Numbered from the stretch's first letter, positions 45,940-54,587 are shown. The stretch: DNA of 64,000 nucleotides from Salmonella enterica subsp. houtenae serovar Houten (GCA_900478215.1 LS483478.1:496001-560000), one strand, 5' to 3'. Notes: generated by a model not told the origin, from the letters alone. Numbers and translations are program-made.

Positions 45940-45957
45940 AAATGAAATAAAACGAAA
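45940..45957. promoter_or_regulatory. AgaR operator 2 upstream of agaS
   Basis: AAATGAAATAAAACGAAA is the reverse complement of a full match to the AgaR core consensus. Centre-to-centre distance to operator 1 is 75 bp. Confidence 0.75.
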
Positions 45958-46040
45958 TTAAAATCCAGTGAAGTGCCAGATATATTTATCTTTTTGATTT
46001 ATAATGAATAGATTTAAATATGGCGGGTTATTTTTTTACC

Positions 46041-46058
46041 AAACGAAAGGAAAAGAAA
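46041..46058. promoter_or_regulatory. Partial AgaR operator 3
   Basis: AAACGAAAGGAAAAGAAA, an AgaR-like site on the reverse strand with two mismatches to the core consensus, between agaA and agaS. It stands about 50 bases past the agaA stop. Confidence 0.45.
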
Positions 46059-46107
46059 GGCCTTGTGAGTGATAACCGAAGGCCTTGATAACGTACAATG
46101 CAAAAGG

Positions 46108-47241
46108 CTATAGGGGAAATGCGCGGCCCTGAATCCAGATCTGTTGTAAATACAGCCTGTTATCCAGCGCAATAATATTGGCGTGTTTACCTGCTTTTAA
46201 TGATCCCAAATGATGATCGATCCCCAGCAAGCGGGCTGGGTGTAGCGAGGCCATATGGATCGCTTCCCCTGTGGCGATCCCCGTAAACTCGACCATATTG
46301 CGAACCGCAGCATCAACTGTCAGTGCACTGCCCGCCAGACCTCCGGAAGCGGTCCGCACGATACCGCCGTGCATCTCCACTTTTTCCCCGCAGAGCGTAT
46401 AGCGTCCGTCGGGCTGGCCTGCCGCCTGCATGGCATCGGTGATCAGTACCACCCGATCTTTGGCGCAACAGCAACATAGCTTCATTGCCGCCGGATGGAC
46501 GTGGTGGCCGTCAGCGATAAGCTCCAGCCACGCACGTGGGTCCGTTAACCCTGCGCCGACCATTCCCGGTTCCCGGTGATGCAGACCGGTCATGCCGTTA
46601 TAGCAGTGCACCAGCCCGTCAGCACCTGCGTCAAAAGCTGCGAGGGTTTGCTTCCAGGTCGCTGCACTGTGCCCTAACATCACCCGTACCCCCTGCTGCT
46701 TCAGATGGGCAATTGCCTCTAATGCTCCGCTTTTTTCAGGGGCCAGCGCGACCACGCGTAAGGTATGCCGGGAGATTGCTATCAGTTCATTTAATTCGAC
46801 GAGATTCAGTTCCCGGAACAGTTCCGGGGGATGCGCTCCTTTATTCTGCGGCGTGAAGTAGGGCCCTTCCAGGTAACTTCCCAGCACCTGAGCGCCTGGG
46901 CCGCCTGAATGGCAGCGTAGCGCTATCCGCTCCAGAGTGCGGTGAATTGCCTTTAGCGGCGCGGTGACAGTAGTGGGTAGCCAACAGGCTACCCCTTCGC
47001 GTGCTTTATGAATTGCCACTTGATCGAGCGCGTCTGGCGATTCATCCATCACATCGACTCCCGCGCCGCCGTGGACGTGGGTATCAATATAAGCAGGACA
47101 CAGTAACTCGGCATCACGGTATGTTATGCCTGCCGGAATGGGCTCTATCGCAGTAATAATGCCCTCTTCAATATGTAACTGGCGATCGTCCAGCCAGCCT
47201 TGTTCTGTCAGCAGTCGCCTGGCGCGCAAAATTTGCGACAT
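46108..47241 (-). CDS. agaA: AgaA, N-acetylgalactosamine-6-phosphate deacetylase
   Basis: Amidohydrolase that removes acetate from GalNAc-6-phosphate. 377 residues, the length of intact AgaA in E. coli strains that use GalNAc (it is truncated in K-12). Metal-site motifs: YIDTHVHGGAG (HxH, near 56-58), LEGPYFTPQNKGAH, LGHSAA and ITDAMQAAG (catalytic Asp). It resembles NagA in fold, but the overall sequence and neighbours point to AgaA. It is separated from agaS by 300 bases holding operators. Confidence 0.92.
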   Translation of the reverse strand: MSQILRARRLLTEQGWLDDRQLHIEEGIITAIEPIPAGITYRDAELLCPAYIDTHVHGGAGVDVMDESPDALDQVAIHKAREGVACWLPTTVTAPLKAIHRTLERIALRCHSGGPGAQVLGSYLEGPYFTPQNKGAHPPELFRELNLVELNELIAISRHTLRVVALAPEKSGALEAIAHLKQQGVRVMLGHSAATWKQTLAAFDAGADGLVHCYNGMTGLHHREPGMVGAGLTDPRAWLELIADGHHVHPAAMKLCCCCAKDRVVLITDAMQAAGQPDGRYTLCGEKVEMHGGIVRTASGGLAGSALTVDAAVRNMVEFTGIATGEAIHMASLHPARLLGIDHHLGSLKAGKHANIIALDNRLYLQQIWIQGRAFPL

Positions 47242-47264
47242 ATCACTTCCTCAATCGGTTTTCC

Positions 47265-47309
47265 TTAGCGGCACCGACCCAGCTCGTCGACCAGTACCGG
47301 ATTTACCAT
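47265..47309 (-). pseudogene. agaF: Probable remnant of agaF (PTS EIIA) C-terminus
   Basis: In the 85-bp gap between kbaZ and agaA, the minus strand encodes MVNPVLVDELGRCR followed by a stop and then GKPIEEVI. From memory, E. coli AgaF ends with a LVDELGRCR...PVEEGI-like tail and sits directly upstream of agaA. This fits a deletion that removed agaV, agaW, agaE and most of agaF, leaving the tail. Short match; assignment is inference. Confidence 0.5.
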
Positions 47310-47326
47310 AACGTTTTTCTTTTTTG

Positions 47327-48622
47327 TTATTCATTATGAAGCGTTGTGCCATGACAGGCGGCGTGGTACTGCTGTAGGATGTCCTGAATATGGCTGATGA
47401 TGAGTTCTCTCGGCGTAGCGTTGATATTTCCCTCGCGGACTTTTACGTACTGTAACGGTAAATACTGACTGATGAGCGGCAGTGGAATAGGTTCGTCTGC
47501 GAGGTTGCGCACCAGCCGCTCGAAGGCGTCGTCAATCTGACTGTCCGGCCAGTAGTAGCGAACGCGGTCAGAATAACTGTAGCCACGCGCCAGGCGTCGA
47601 GCGTGACCATCTCCGTGATAGTGGCTCTGCCAGTATTCCGGGCGATCGAGCATCACGCTTTCAAGTACATGACGTAGTCCGGAGCAGGTTTTGGCCGGAA
47701 TTAACTCTTCTTCAATGGCCGCCAGCGAGAACAGCGCTTCGCGCAGGGCGAAGGTCAGGGCCGGGCCGACTTTCAGGATGGCGAAGTGATCTTTCACTAG
47801 CTGGCGTAGCGACTGCGGCGTCTGGTAATCCGTGGAGTGCGCTTCGAATACCAGCGTGTCATACGCCTCTACCATTTTGCTCAACGCGAGGGCTTTTTGC
47901 GGCTGGTAATCGATGATGTGCGTGTGGTCGAACTCGACGCCGGGTTGTACAACCAGTGCGACGATGCGCGGCCAGATAGCATTCAGCCCCTGCTTTTCAA
48001 ACGCATGACGGTGGGCTTCCAGCGTGGCGCGCGCCGCTTCCGGCGTGGTCACTTCTAGTTCTGTTAACGTTTCATGCGCCCCGCCGGGAACCGGAACTTC
48101 CGTCCCGATGACATAGACCAGGTCGGACTCGCCAAAATGTTGCTGGCAGGTTTCTTCTGCTACTTTCGCCAGGCGAGCCGCTCGCTCCGCGACAATTTCA
48201 TCGGTTAGCGGCACCGGGTCATCGGCGCAGGACATACTGCAATCCAGGTGGATCTTTTTAAATCCGGCGGCCACATAGCTTTTAATCAGGTCATCGGCAT
48301 TGGCCATCGCCTGCGCTGCGGGCTGGTTTTGCCAACGGTTAGGACCGAGATGGTCTCCGCCCAGGATTAATTCTGATTGAGGAAATCCCAGCGAATCGGC
48401 GAGCTGGCAGACAAAATCGCGAAAATCGGCAGGGGTCATACCTGTGTAGCCGCCAAACTGGTCAACCTGGTTAGAGGTTGCCTCGATTAGCAACGGTGTG
48501 TGGTTAGCGTGGGCGTAGCGTATTGCGGATTCCAGAACCAGTGGATGTGCGGAACAAACGGCATAAATCCCGCTTGCCTTCCCGCGTTTATGCTGCTCCA
48601 CCATTTGAGTTAACTGTTTCAC
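47327..48622 (-). CDS. kbaZ: KbaZ, tagatose-bisphosphate aldolase non-catalytic subunit
   Basis: Subunit required for full activity and stability of KbaY. 431 residues with the GTG start at 48622, giving VKQLTQMVEQHK, which aligns with E. coli MKHLTEMVRQHK; GGAG is 6 bases upstream. In-frame ATGs at 48634 and 48685 are alternatives, but the latter would put an AgaR-like operator inside the coding region. Family landmarks: GIYAVCSAHPLVLE, GGDHLGPNRWQ, LDCSMSCADD, EVPVPGGAHE. It is divergent from agaR and followed by an agaF-like remnant. Confidence 0.92.
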   Translation of the reverse strand: MKQLTQMVEQHKRGKASGIYAVCSAHPLVLESAIRYAHANHTPLLIEATSNQVDQFGGYTGMTPADFRDFVCQLADSLGFPQSELILGGDHLGPNRWQNQPAAQAMANADDLIKSYVAAGFKKIHLDCSMSCADDPVPLTDEIVAERAARLAKVAEETCQQHFGESDLVYVIGTEVPVPGGAHETLTELEVTTPEAARATLEAHRHAFEKQGLNAIWPRIVALVVQPGVEFDHTHIIDYQPQKALALSKMVEAYDTLVFEAHSTDYQTPQSLRQLVKDHFAILKVGPALTFALREALFSLAAIEEELIPAKTCSGLRHVLESVMLDRPEYWQSHYHGDGHARRLARGYSYSDRVRYYWPDSQIDDAFERLVRNLADEPIPLPLISQYLPLQYVKVREGNINATPRELIISHIQDILQQYHAACHGTTLHNE

Positions 48623-48657
48623 TTTCTTCTCCATTTCAGATGATTTCGTCTTTATTC

Positions 48658-48675
48658 TTTCGTTATTTTTCATTT
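48658..48675. promoter_or_regulatory. AgaR-like operator 4 near kbaZ
   Basis: TTTCGTTATTTTTCATTT, two mismatches to the AgaR core consensus, 36 bases before the chosen kbaZ start. Confidence 0.5.
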
Positions 48676-48693
48676 TATATTGCATTATGGTCT

Positions 48694-48711
48694 TTTGAAA
48701 ACAAAATGAAA
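48694..48711. promoter_or_regulatory. AgaR-like operator 5 in kbaZ-agaR gap
   Basis: TTTGAAAACAAAATGAAA; its reverse complement begins TTTCATTTTGTTTTC, matching the AgaR core consensus except at its end. Confidence 0.55.
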
Positions 48712-48828
48712 GTTAATGGTTTTCCGATCTGTTTCACAAAAGAAGCATAATGAAAGGTTTAGGTGAGGGGGGCTGGGGATTACCGGATGGAGGCTTGCTT
48801 TCCCCTATAAGAAAAGCGTTAATAGTCA

Positions 48829-48846
48829 AAACGAAATAAAACGAAA
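48829..48846. promoter_or_regulatory. AgaR operator 6 before agaR
   Basis: AAACGAAATAAAACGAAA is the reverse complement of a full match to the AgaR core consensus, ending 22 bases before the agaR start. This suggests autorepression. Confidence 0.75.
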
Positions 48847-48868
48847 GAGTTAACTAAAGGATTTTTTT

Positions 48869-49678
48869 ATGGGCCATACCGACTCTTCTGCAGGTAAACG
48901 CGTAACGGGGACCAGTGAAAGACGTGAACTGATTATCCAGCGGCTGCGACAGCAGGGAAGTGTACAAGTGAGCGATCTTTCCGTACTGTTTGGCGTATCT
49001 ACGGTGACAATTCGTAATGATCTGGCTTTCCTTGAAAAGCAGGGCATCGCAGTAAGAGCCTACGGTGGCGCGCTAATCTGTGACACTAATACTTCAGGTA
49101 TTGAGCCTTCTGTAGAAGATAAAAGTTCGCTTAACACGGCATTGAAACGCAGTATTGCCAGAGCCGCGGCCGAACTGATTAAACCGGGTCATCGTGTGAT
49201 TCTTGATTCAGGTACGACGACTTATGAAATTGCTCGTCTGATGCGCAAGCATACTGATGTGATTGCTATGACCAATGGTATGAACGTGGCTAATGCCTTA
49301 CTGGAAGCCGAGGGCGTCGAATTATTAATGACTGGTGGGCATCTCCGGCGTCAGTCGCTGTCTTTTTATGGCGATCAGGCGGAACACTCCTTACAGAATT
49401 ACCATTTCGATATGTTGTTCCTTGGCGTTGATGCTATTGATTTGGAACGTGGTGTTAGTACACATAATGAAGATGAAGCCAGGCTTAACCGTCGGATGTG
49501 TGAGGTGGCGGAAAGGATCATTGTTGTCACTGACTCCAGCAAATTCGATCGTTCCAGTCTGCATAAGATCGTTGATACGCAACGGATCGATATGATTATT
49601 GTTGACGAGGGGATCCCTGGAGAAAGTCTGGAAGGACTACGTAAGTGCGGAATTGATGTGATCCTGGTGAAAATATAA
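48869..49678 (+). CDS. agaR: AgaR, DeoR-family repressor of the aga genes
   Basis: Transcriptional repressor of N-acetylgalactosamine/galactosamine catabolism, released by a phosphosugar. 269 residues, E. coli length. N-terminal DeoR winged helix (about 16-72, RREL IIQRLRQQGSVQVSDL then VSTVTIRNDLAFLEKQG). C-terminal sugar-phosphate sensor domain with ILDSGTTTYEIARLM and FLGVDAIDLERG. AAAGGA precedes the ATG. It is divergent from kbaZ; operator 6 sits over its promoter. No terminator is obvious after it. Confidence 0.95.
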   Translation: MGHTDSSAGKRVTGTSERRELIIQRLRQQGSVQVSDLSVLFGVSTVTIRNDLAFLEKQGIAVRAYGGALICDTNTSGIEPSVEDKSSLNTALKRSIARAAAELIKPGHRVILDSGTTTYEIARLMRKHTDVIAMTNGMNVANALLEAEGVELLMTGGHLRRQSLSFYGDQAEHSLQNYHFDMLFLGVDAIDLERGVSTHNEDEARLNRRMCEVAERIIVVTDSSKFDRSSLHKIVDTQRIDMIIVDEGIPGESLEGLRKCGIDVILVKI

Positions 49679-49748
49679 CTGGATGATACGTAAAAATACC
49701 GCGCGGCGATGACACTTATCTGGTCTACAAATCATGCGGTTAAACCAG

Positions 49749-49779
49749 TCCGGATAACGGCTACGCCTTATCCGGCATC
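49749..49779. repeat. Small REP-like hairpin after agaR
   Basis: CCGGATAACGGCTACGCCTTATCCGGCATC, a REP-type inverted repeat between agaR and the garD remnant. Confidence 0.6.
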
Positions 49780-49786
49780 GGTTGGC

Positions 49787-49995
49787 TCAAGTCACTGACG
49801 CCAGGTTAAATACCGCCAGTTCGGTACGCGTTGCTATTTTAATCACCGGCACCGCCATCAGCCCGTACGGCGTGCCGCGACCAGTGGTAAAGACCTGTAT
49901 GGTAATGCCGGAAGCGCCTGCTGTGTGCCGCAGACGAAATCGCTGGCGGGCGCCGCGGCGTAAATCAGGCCGCGTTTGGTTGGGTGCTGGCTCGG
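49787..49995 (-). pseudogene. garD: garD remnant (galactarate dehydratase C-terminus)
   Basis: The minus strand encodes pieces of E. coli GarD: HPTKRGLIYAAAPASDFVCG in one frame (49995 to about 49918), then VFTTGRGTPYGLMAVPVIK in the next (about 49918-49787), ending AVFNLASVT and a stop. A one-base loss near 49918 shifts the frame. The segment jumps from ATRTEL straight to AVFN, skipping about 47 residues. Everything upstream of PTKRG is gone. The reading is based on recalled GarD sequence, but the match is long and in the right genomic place. Confidence 0.85.
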
Positions 49996-50036
49996 TTTTA
50001 GTTTCGTCAAATGGCGACAGGAATGCGCAGCGCAGG

Positions 50037-50065
50037 GTGACAAAGTCGCGTAAACCCTCTATACT
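50037..50065 (+). promoter_or_regulatory. rnpB promoter
   Basis: GTGACA (50037-50042), 17-base spacer, TATACT (50060-50065), 7 bases before the mature 5' end GAAGCTGACC. The upstream part adjoins the garD deletion junction, but the core promoter is intact. Confidence 0.85.
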
Positions 50066-50072
50066 TCGCGCC

Positions 50073-50450
<378 letters not shown>

Positions 50451-50456
50451 CTTCAT

Positions 50457-50480
50457 AAAACCCGCTTCGGCGGGTTTTTG
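50457..50480 (+). terminator. rnpB terminator
   Basis: AAAACCCGC-TTCG-GCGGGTTTTTG: UUCG-looped stem with T-run just past the mature 3' end. Confidence 0.95.
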
Positions 50481-50483
50481 CTT

Positions 50484-51079
50484 ATCAGGCCTGTGAAGTT
50501 GTCTATAGGTTGCAGAAGACGCCAGCGTCACTATCCGGCAATTCATTGACAGCCGTGGTAATATAATATTATTCATTCTGTGATGAGAAACACAAAACGC
50601 TATCGATTGTGCCCTTTTTAGTGGAAATGAAAAGCAATCGATTTCTTTCACAAAATTACACGCTAAAAAATAGCAGAAAATCAGTGTAAATTATTTGTTG
50701 TAAGTGAAAATAAAATGTATGAAATACTTTGGTTAAAATTCTATTAAATGTTTCTTTACAAACAAATAAGGTAAAAAAATGTGACGTGTAACGCTTTTTA
50801 AGCGCATTTACCTCCGGTTTATACTTAAATTTGATAAATTACGTTTTAAATTTAACGCGGAGATTGCCTGTAAAATGTCCCGTAATTGATTGAAATATCG
50901 TCTTCAAGGGATGCTAAAAATAGCAACTAAAATTGTCTGGTTATCGCCATAATATATCGTTATCCCGACCATATTTTTTGATTGAAATCAGACTAAGCTA
51001 CTGCTTAATTTTCGTAACTGATTGAAATAATACGTTTTATTTATTTAATGGAGACCTTGAAAAAATTGCGGTCAGTTAA
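50484..51079. other. AT-rich tdc upstream region, no gene
   Basis: About 600 bases of AT-rich DNA with no convincing reading frame. In E. coli a small regulator gene, tdcR, and integration-host-factor sites lie here. I see no TdcR-like frame. The base composition would suit DNA-bending proteins. Confidence 0.5.
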
Positions 51080-51081
51080 TT

Positions 51082-51125
51082 TGTGAGTGGTCGCACATAA
51101 CCTCTAAGATTTAATTTGCTACACT
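51082..51125 (+). promoter_or_regulatory. tdc operon promoter with CRP site
   Basis: TGTGAGTGGTCGCACA (51082-51097) is a near-consensus CRP site (TGTGA-N6-TCACA with one change). A TACACT -10 follows at 51120-51125. The predicted start near 51132 puts the CRP site at about -43, as at E. coli tdcA. This agrees with catabolite control of threonine degradation. Confidence 0.75.
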
Positions 51126-51161
51126 TCCTGCCGTTCACAATGTTATTTCAGAGCGGTAGAT

Positions 51162-52100
51162 ATGAATACTCTTGTTCTCCCTAAAACACAGCATCTGGTG
51201 GTCTTTCAGGAAGTGATTAGAAGTGGTTCTATCGGTTCTGCCGCAAAATCGTTAGGGTTAACCCAGCCCGCCGTCAGTAAAATCATTAGCGACGTTGAGG
51301 CCTATTTTGGCGTTGAGTTAATTGTACGTAAAAATACCGGCGTTACGCTGACCGAAGCGGGACAGGTGTTGCTCTCCTGGTCTGAATCTATCACCCGCGA
51401 AATGAAAAACATGATCAACGAGATGAACAGTATGACGTGCAATACCGTCGTCGACGTCTCGTTTGGCTTTCCTTCGCTGATTGGCTTTACCTTCATGTCC
51501 GATATGATTCATAAGTTCAAAGAGGTATTTCCAAAAGCGCAGGTATCCATGTACGAAGCCCAGCTCTCTTCCTTCCTGCCGGCCCTGCGCGACGGGCGGC
51601 TGGACTTTGCTATCGGTACGCTCAGTAATGAAATGCAGCTACAGGATCTGCATGTCGAGCCACTGTTTGAGTCAGAGTTTGTCTTAGTAGCCAGCAAGTC
51701 CCGAACATGCACCGGCACCATCACGCTGGAATCGTTAAAAAACGAACAGTGGGTGTTGCCGCAAACGAATATGGGCTACTACAGCGAATTACTCACCACT
51801 CTACAACGAAATGGCATCAGCATCGAAAACATTGTTAAAACAGATTCCGTCGTCACGATATATAATCTTGTTCTCAATGCTGATTTCTTAACTGTTATTC
51901 CCTGCGATATGACCACGCCTTTTGGTTCTAATCAATTTATCACCATACCAATAAAAGACACGTTACCCGTCGCACGTTATGCGGCAGTATGGTCTAAAAA
52001 TTATCGTATAAAAAAAGCCGCTTCAGTATTAGTGGAATTGGCTAAACAATATTCATCATATAATGGGTGCAGACGCAGGAAGTTAATAGAAATTGAATGA
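51162..52100 (+). CDS. tdcA: TdcA, LysR-type activator of the tdc operon
   Basis: LysR-family activator of the anaerobic threonine/serine catabolic operon, encoded as its first gene. 312 residues, E. coli length. N-terminal HTH (about 12-70, GSIGSAAKSLGLTQPAVSKIISDVE) and C-terminal co-inducer domain (about 95-300). A 97-base gap separates it from tdcB. Confidence 0.96.
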   Translation: MNTLVLPKTQHLVVFQEVIRSGSIGSAAKSLGLTQPAVSKIISDVEAYFGVELIVRKNTGVTLTEAGQVLLSWSESITREMKNMINEMNSMTCNTVVDVSFGFPSLIGFTFMSDMIHKFKEVFPKAQVSMYEAQLSSFLPALRDGRLDFAIGTLSNEMQLQDLHVEPLFESEFVLVASKSRTCTGTITLESLKNEQWVLPQTNMGYYSELLTTLQRNGISIENIVKTDSVVTIYNLVLNADFLTVIPCDMTTPFGSNQFITIPIKDTLPVARYAAVWSKNYRIKKAASVLVELAKQYSSYNGCRRRKLIEIE

Positions 52101-52197
52101 TATGGAATAAACATATTTGGCGAAATTGACGCCACCTGTATTTTTTGAACAGTGGGCAACGGTAACTTATTTTTAATACCCAAGTTAAGAGGTTATA

Positions 52198-53187
52198 ATG
52201 CACATTACATACGATCTCCCGGTTGCAATTGAAGATATCCTCGAAGCGAAAAAAAGACTGGCGGGGAAGATATATAAAACGGGAATGCCTCGCTCTAATT
52301 ATTTTAGTGAACGTTGCAAAGGCGAAATATTTCTCAAGTTTGAAAATATGCAGCGTACGGGTTCATTTAAAATTCGTGGCGCTTTTAACAAACTTAGCTC
52401 GTTAACGGAGGCTGAAAAGCGTAAAGGCGTCGTGGCCTGTTCCGCAGGTAATCATGCACAGGGCGTTTCTCTTTCTTGCGCAATGCTTGGTATTGACGGC
52501 AAAGTCGTGATGCCGAAGGGGGCGCCAAAGTCAAAAGTGGCGGCCACCTGTGATTATTCGGCGGAAGTAGTGCTCCACGGTGACAATTTCAATGACACCA
52601 TTGCTAAGGTGAGTGAAATTGTCGAAACCGAAGGCCGCATTTTTATTCCGCCTTACGACGATCTAAAAGTGATTGCCGGACAGGGTACTATTGGTCTGGA
52701 AATTATGGAAGATTTGTACGATGTCGATAATGTCATCGTACCTATTGGCGGCGGCGGTTTAATTGCAGGTATTGCCATTGCGATTAAATCGATTAACCCG
52801 ACCATTAAAGTCATCGGCGTGCAGGCCGAAAATGTTCATGGTATGGCGGCGTCTTATTACGCTGGCGAAATAACCACGCACCGAACGAGCGGCACCCTGG
52901 CGGATGGTTGTGATGTCTCCCGCCCGGGTAATTTAACCTATGAAATCGTTCGTGAATTAGTCGATGACATTGTCCTGGTCAGCGAAGATGAAATTCGTAA
53001 CAGTATGATCGCCTTAATTCAGCGCAATAAGGTTATTACTGAAGGCGCTGGCGCTCTGGCTTGCGCCGCATTATTAAGCGGGAAGTTAGATAGCCATATT
53101 CAGAACAGAAAAACGGTCAGTATTATTTCTGGCGGTAATATCGATCTTTCTCGTGTATCACAAATTACGGGTTTAGTTGACGCTTAA
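52198..53187 (+). CDS. tdcB: TdcB, catabolic threonine dehydratase
   Basis: PLP enzyme converting threonine to 2-oxobutyrate and serine to pyruvate, AMP-activated in E. coli. 329 residues. The PLP lysine is K58 in GSFKIRGAFNKL; the phosphate loop GGGGLIAG is near 186-193. There is no ACT domain, unlike the biosynthetic IlvA. tdcC follows 20 bases downstream. Confidence 0.97.
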   Translation: MHITYDLPVAIEDILEAKKRLAGKIYKTGMPRSNYFSERCKGEIFLKFENMQRTGSFKIRGAFNKLSSLTEAEKRKGVVACSAGNHAQGVSLSCAMLGIDGKVVMPKGAPKSKVAATCDYSAEVVLHGDNFNDTIAKVSEIVETEGRIFIPPYDDLKVIAGQGTIGLEIMEDLYDVDNVIVPIGGGGLIAGIAIAIKSINPTIKVIGVQAENVHGMAASYYAGEITTHRTSGTLADGCDVSRPGNLTYEIVRELVDDIVLVSEDEIRNSMIALIQRNKVITEGAGALACAALLSGKLDSHIQNRKTVSIISGGNIDLSRVSQITGLVDA

Positions 53188-53207
53188 TCTTTTCGTGAGG
53201 ATAGGAT

Positions 53208-54539
53208 ATGAGTACTACTGATAGCATTGTATCCAGCCAGACAAAACAGTCGTCATGGCGTAAATCGGACACTACGTGGACGCTGGGTTTATTTGGTACC
53301 GCCATTGGCGCCGGGGTGCTGTTTTTCCCTATCCGCGCCGGTTTTGGCGGACTTATCCCCATTCTGCTGATGCTGGTTTTAGCTTACCCCATTGCGTTCT
53401 ATTGTCACCGGGCGCTGGCGCGCCTGTGTTTATCCGGGTCTAATCCGTCCGGCAATATTACGGAAACGGTCGAAGAGCACTTTGGTAAAACGGGCGGGGT
53501 AGTTATCACATTCCTTTACTTCTTTGCGATTTGTCCGCTGCTGTGGATTTATGGCGTCACCATTACTAACACGTTCATGACGTTTTGGGAAAACCAGTTG
53601 CAGATGCCAGCGTTGAACCGCGGTTTCGTGGCGCTGTTCTTGCTGCTGCTGATGGCATTTGTGATCTGGTTTGGTAAAGATCTGATGGTTAAGGTGATGA
53701 GTTACCTGGTATGGCCGTTTATCGCCAGCCTGGTGCTAATCTCATTATCGCTGATTCCTTACTGGAACTCGGCGGTTATCGATCAGGTTGATCTCAGCAA
53801 TATCGCGCTGACCGGGCACGATGGCATACTGGTTACGGTGTGGCTGGGAATTTCTATCATGGTGTTCTCCTTTAACTTCTCACCCATCGTCTCTTCGTTC
53901 GTGGTGTCTAAGCGTGAAGAGTATGAGAAAGAGTTTGGCCGCGACTTTACCGAACGTAAATGTTCACAGATCATCTCGCGCGCCAGTATGCTGATGGTCG
54001 CCGTGGTGATGTTCTTCGCCTTTAGCTGCCTGTTTACGCTCTCCCCGCAGAACATGGCGGATGCGAAAGCGCAGAATATTCCGGTGCTTTCCTACCTGGC
54101 CAACCATTTCGCCTCTTTGTCGGGGACAAAATCCACTTTTGCAACGGTGCTGGAGTATGGCGCGTCTATCATTGCGCTGGTCGCTATCTTCAAATCTTTC
54201 TTCGGTCACTATTTGGGGACGCTGGAAGGGTTGAACGGCCTGGTGCTGAAATTTGGTTATAAAGGCGATAAAACCAAAGTCTCCATGGGCAAGCTTAACA
54301 CCATCAGCATGATCTTTATTATGGGGTCTACCTGGGTCGTAGCTTACGCAAACCCGAACATTCTGGACCTGATTGAAGCGATGGGCGCGCCGATTATCGC
54401 CTCACTGTTATGCCTGCTGCCGATGTACGCCATTCGTAAAGCGCCGTCGCTGGCGAAGTACCGTGGTCGTCTGGATAACGTGTTCGTCACCCTGATTGGT
54501 CTGCTGACCATCCTGAATATCGTCTATAAATTGTTCTAA
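53208..54539 (+). CDS. tdcC: TdcC, threonine/serine:H+ symporter
   Basis: Inner-membrane HAAAP-family importer of threonine and serine. 443 residues, about eleven transmembrane segments; the family signature GLFGTAIGAGVLFFPI lies at residues 27-42. It feeds TdcB and TdcG. A long hairpin separates it from tdcD. It is related to mtr and cyuP, both also in this window. Confidence 0.97.
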   Translation: MSTTDSIVSSQTKQSSWRKSDTTWTLGLFGTAIGAGVLFFPIRAGFGGLIPILLMLVLAYPIAFYCHRALARLCLSGSNPSGNITETVEEHFGKTGGVVITFLYFFAICPLLWIYGVTITNTFMTFWENQLQMPALNRGFVALFLLLLMAFVIWFGKDLMVKVMSYLVWPFIASLVLISLSLIPYWNSAVIDQVDLSNIALTGHDGILVTVWLGISIMVFSFNFSPIVSSFVVSKREEYEKEFGRDFTERKCSQIISRASMLMVAVVMFFAFSCLFTLSPQNMADAKAQNIPVLSYLANHFASLSGTKSTFATVLEYGASIIALVAIFKSFFGHYLGTLEGLNGLVLKFGYKGDKTKVSMGKLNTISMIFIMGSTWVVAYANPNILDLIEAMGAPIIASLLCLLPMYAIRKAPSLAKYRGRLDNVFVTLIGLLTILNIVYKLF

Positions 54540-54548
54540 TCCTCACGT

Positions 54549-54587
54549 TCAGCCTGCGTTCCGCCATAGGGCGTGGACGCAGGCTGA
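54549..54587 (+). other. Long hairpin between tdcC and tdcD
   Basis: TCAGCCTGCGT (54549-54559) pairs perfectly with ACGCAGGCTGA (54577-54587), with further pairing in the loop. No U-run follows, so it looks like an intercistronic mRNA structure rather than a terminator. It ends 18 bases before the tdcD start. Confidence 0.7.
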
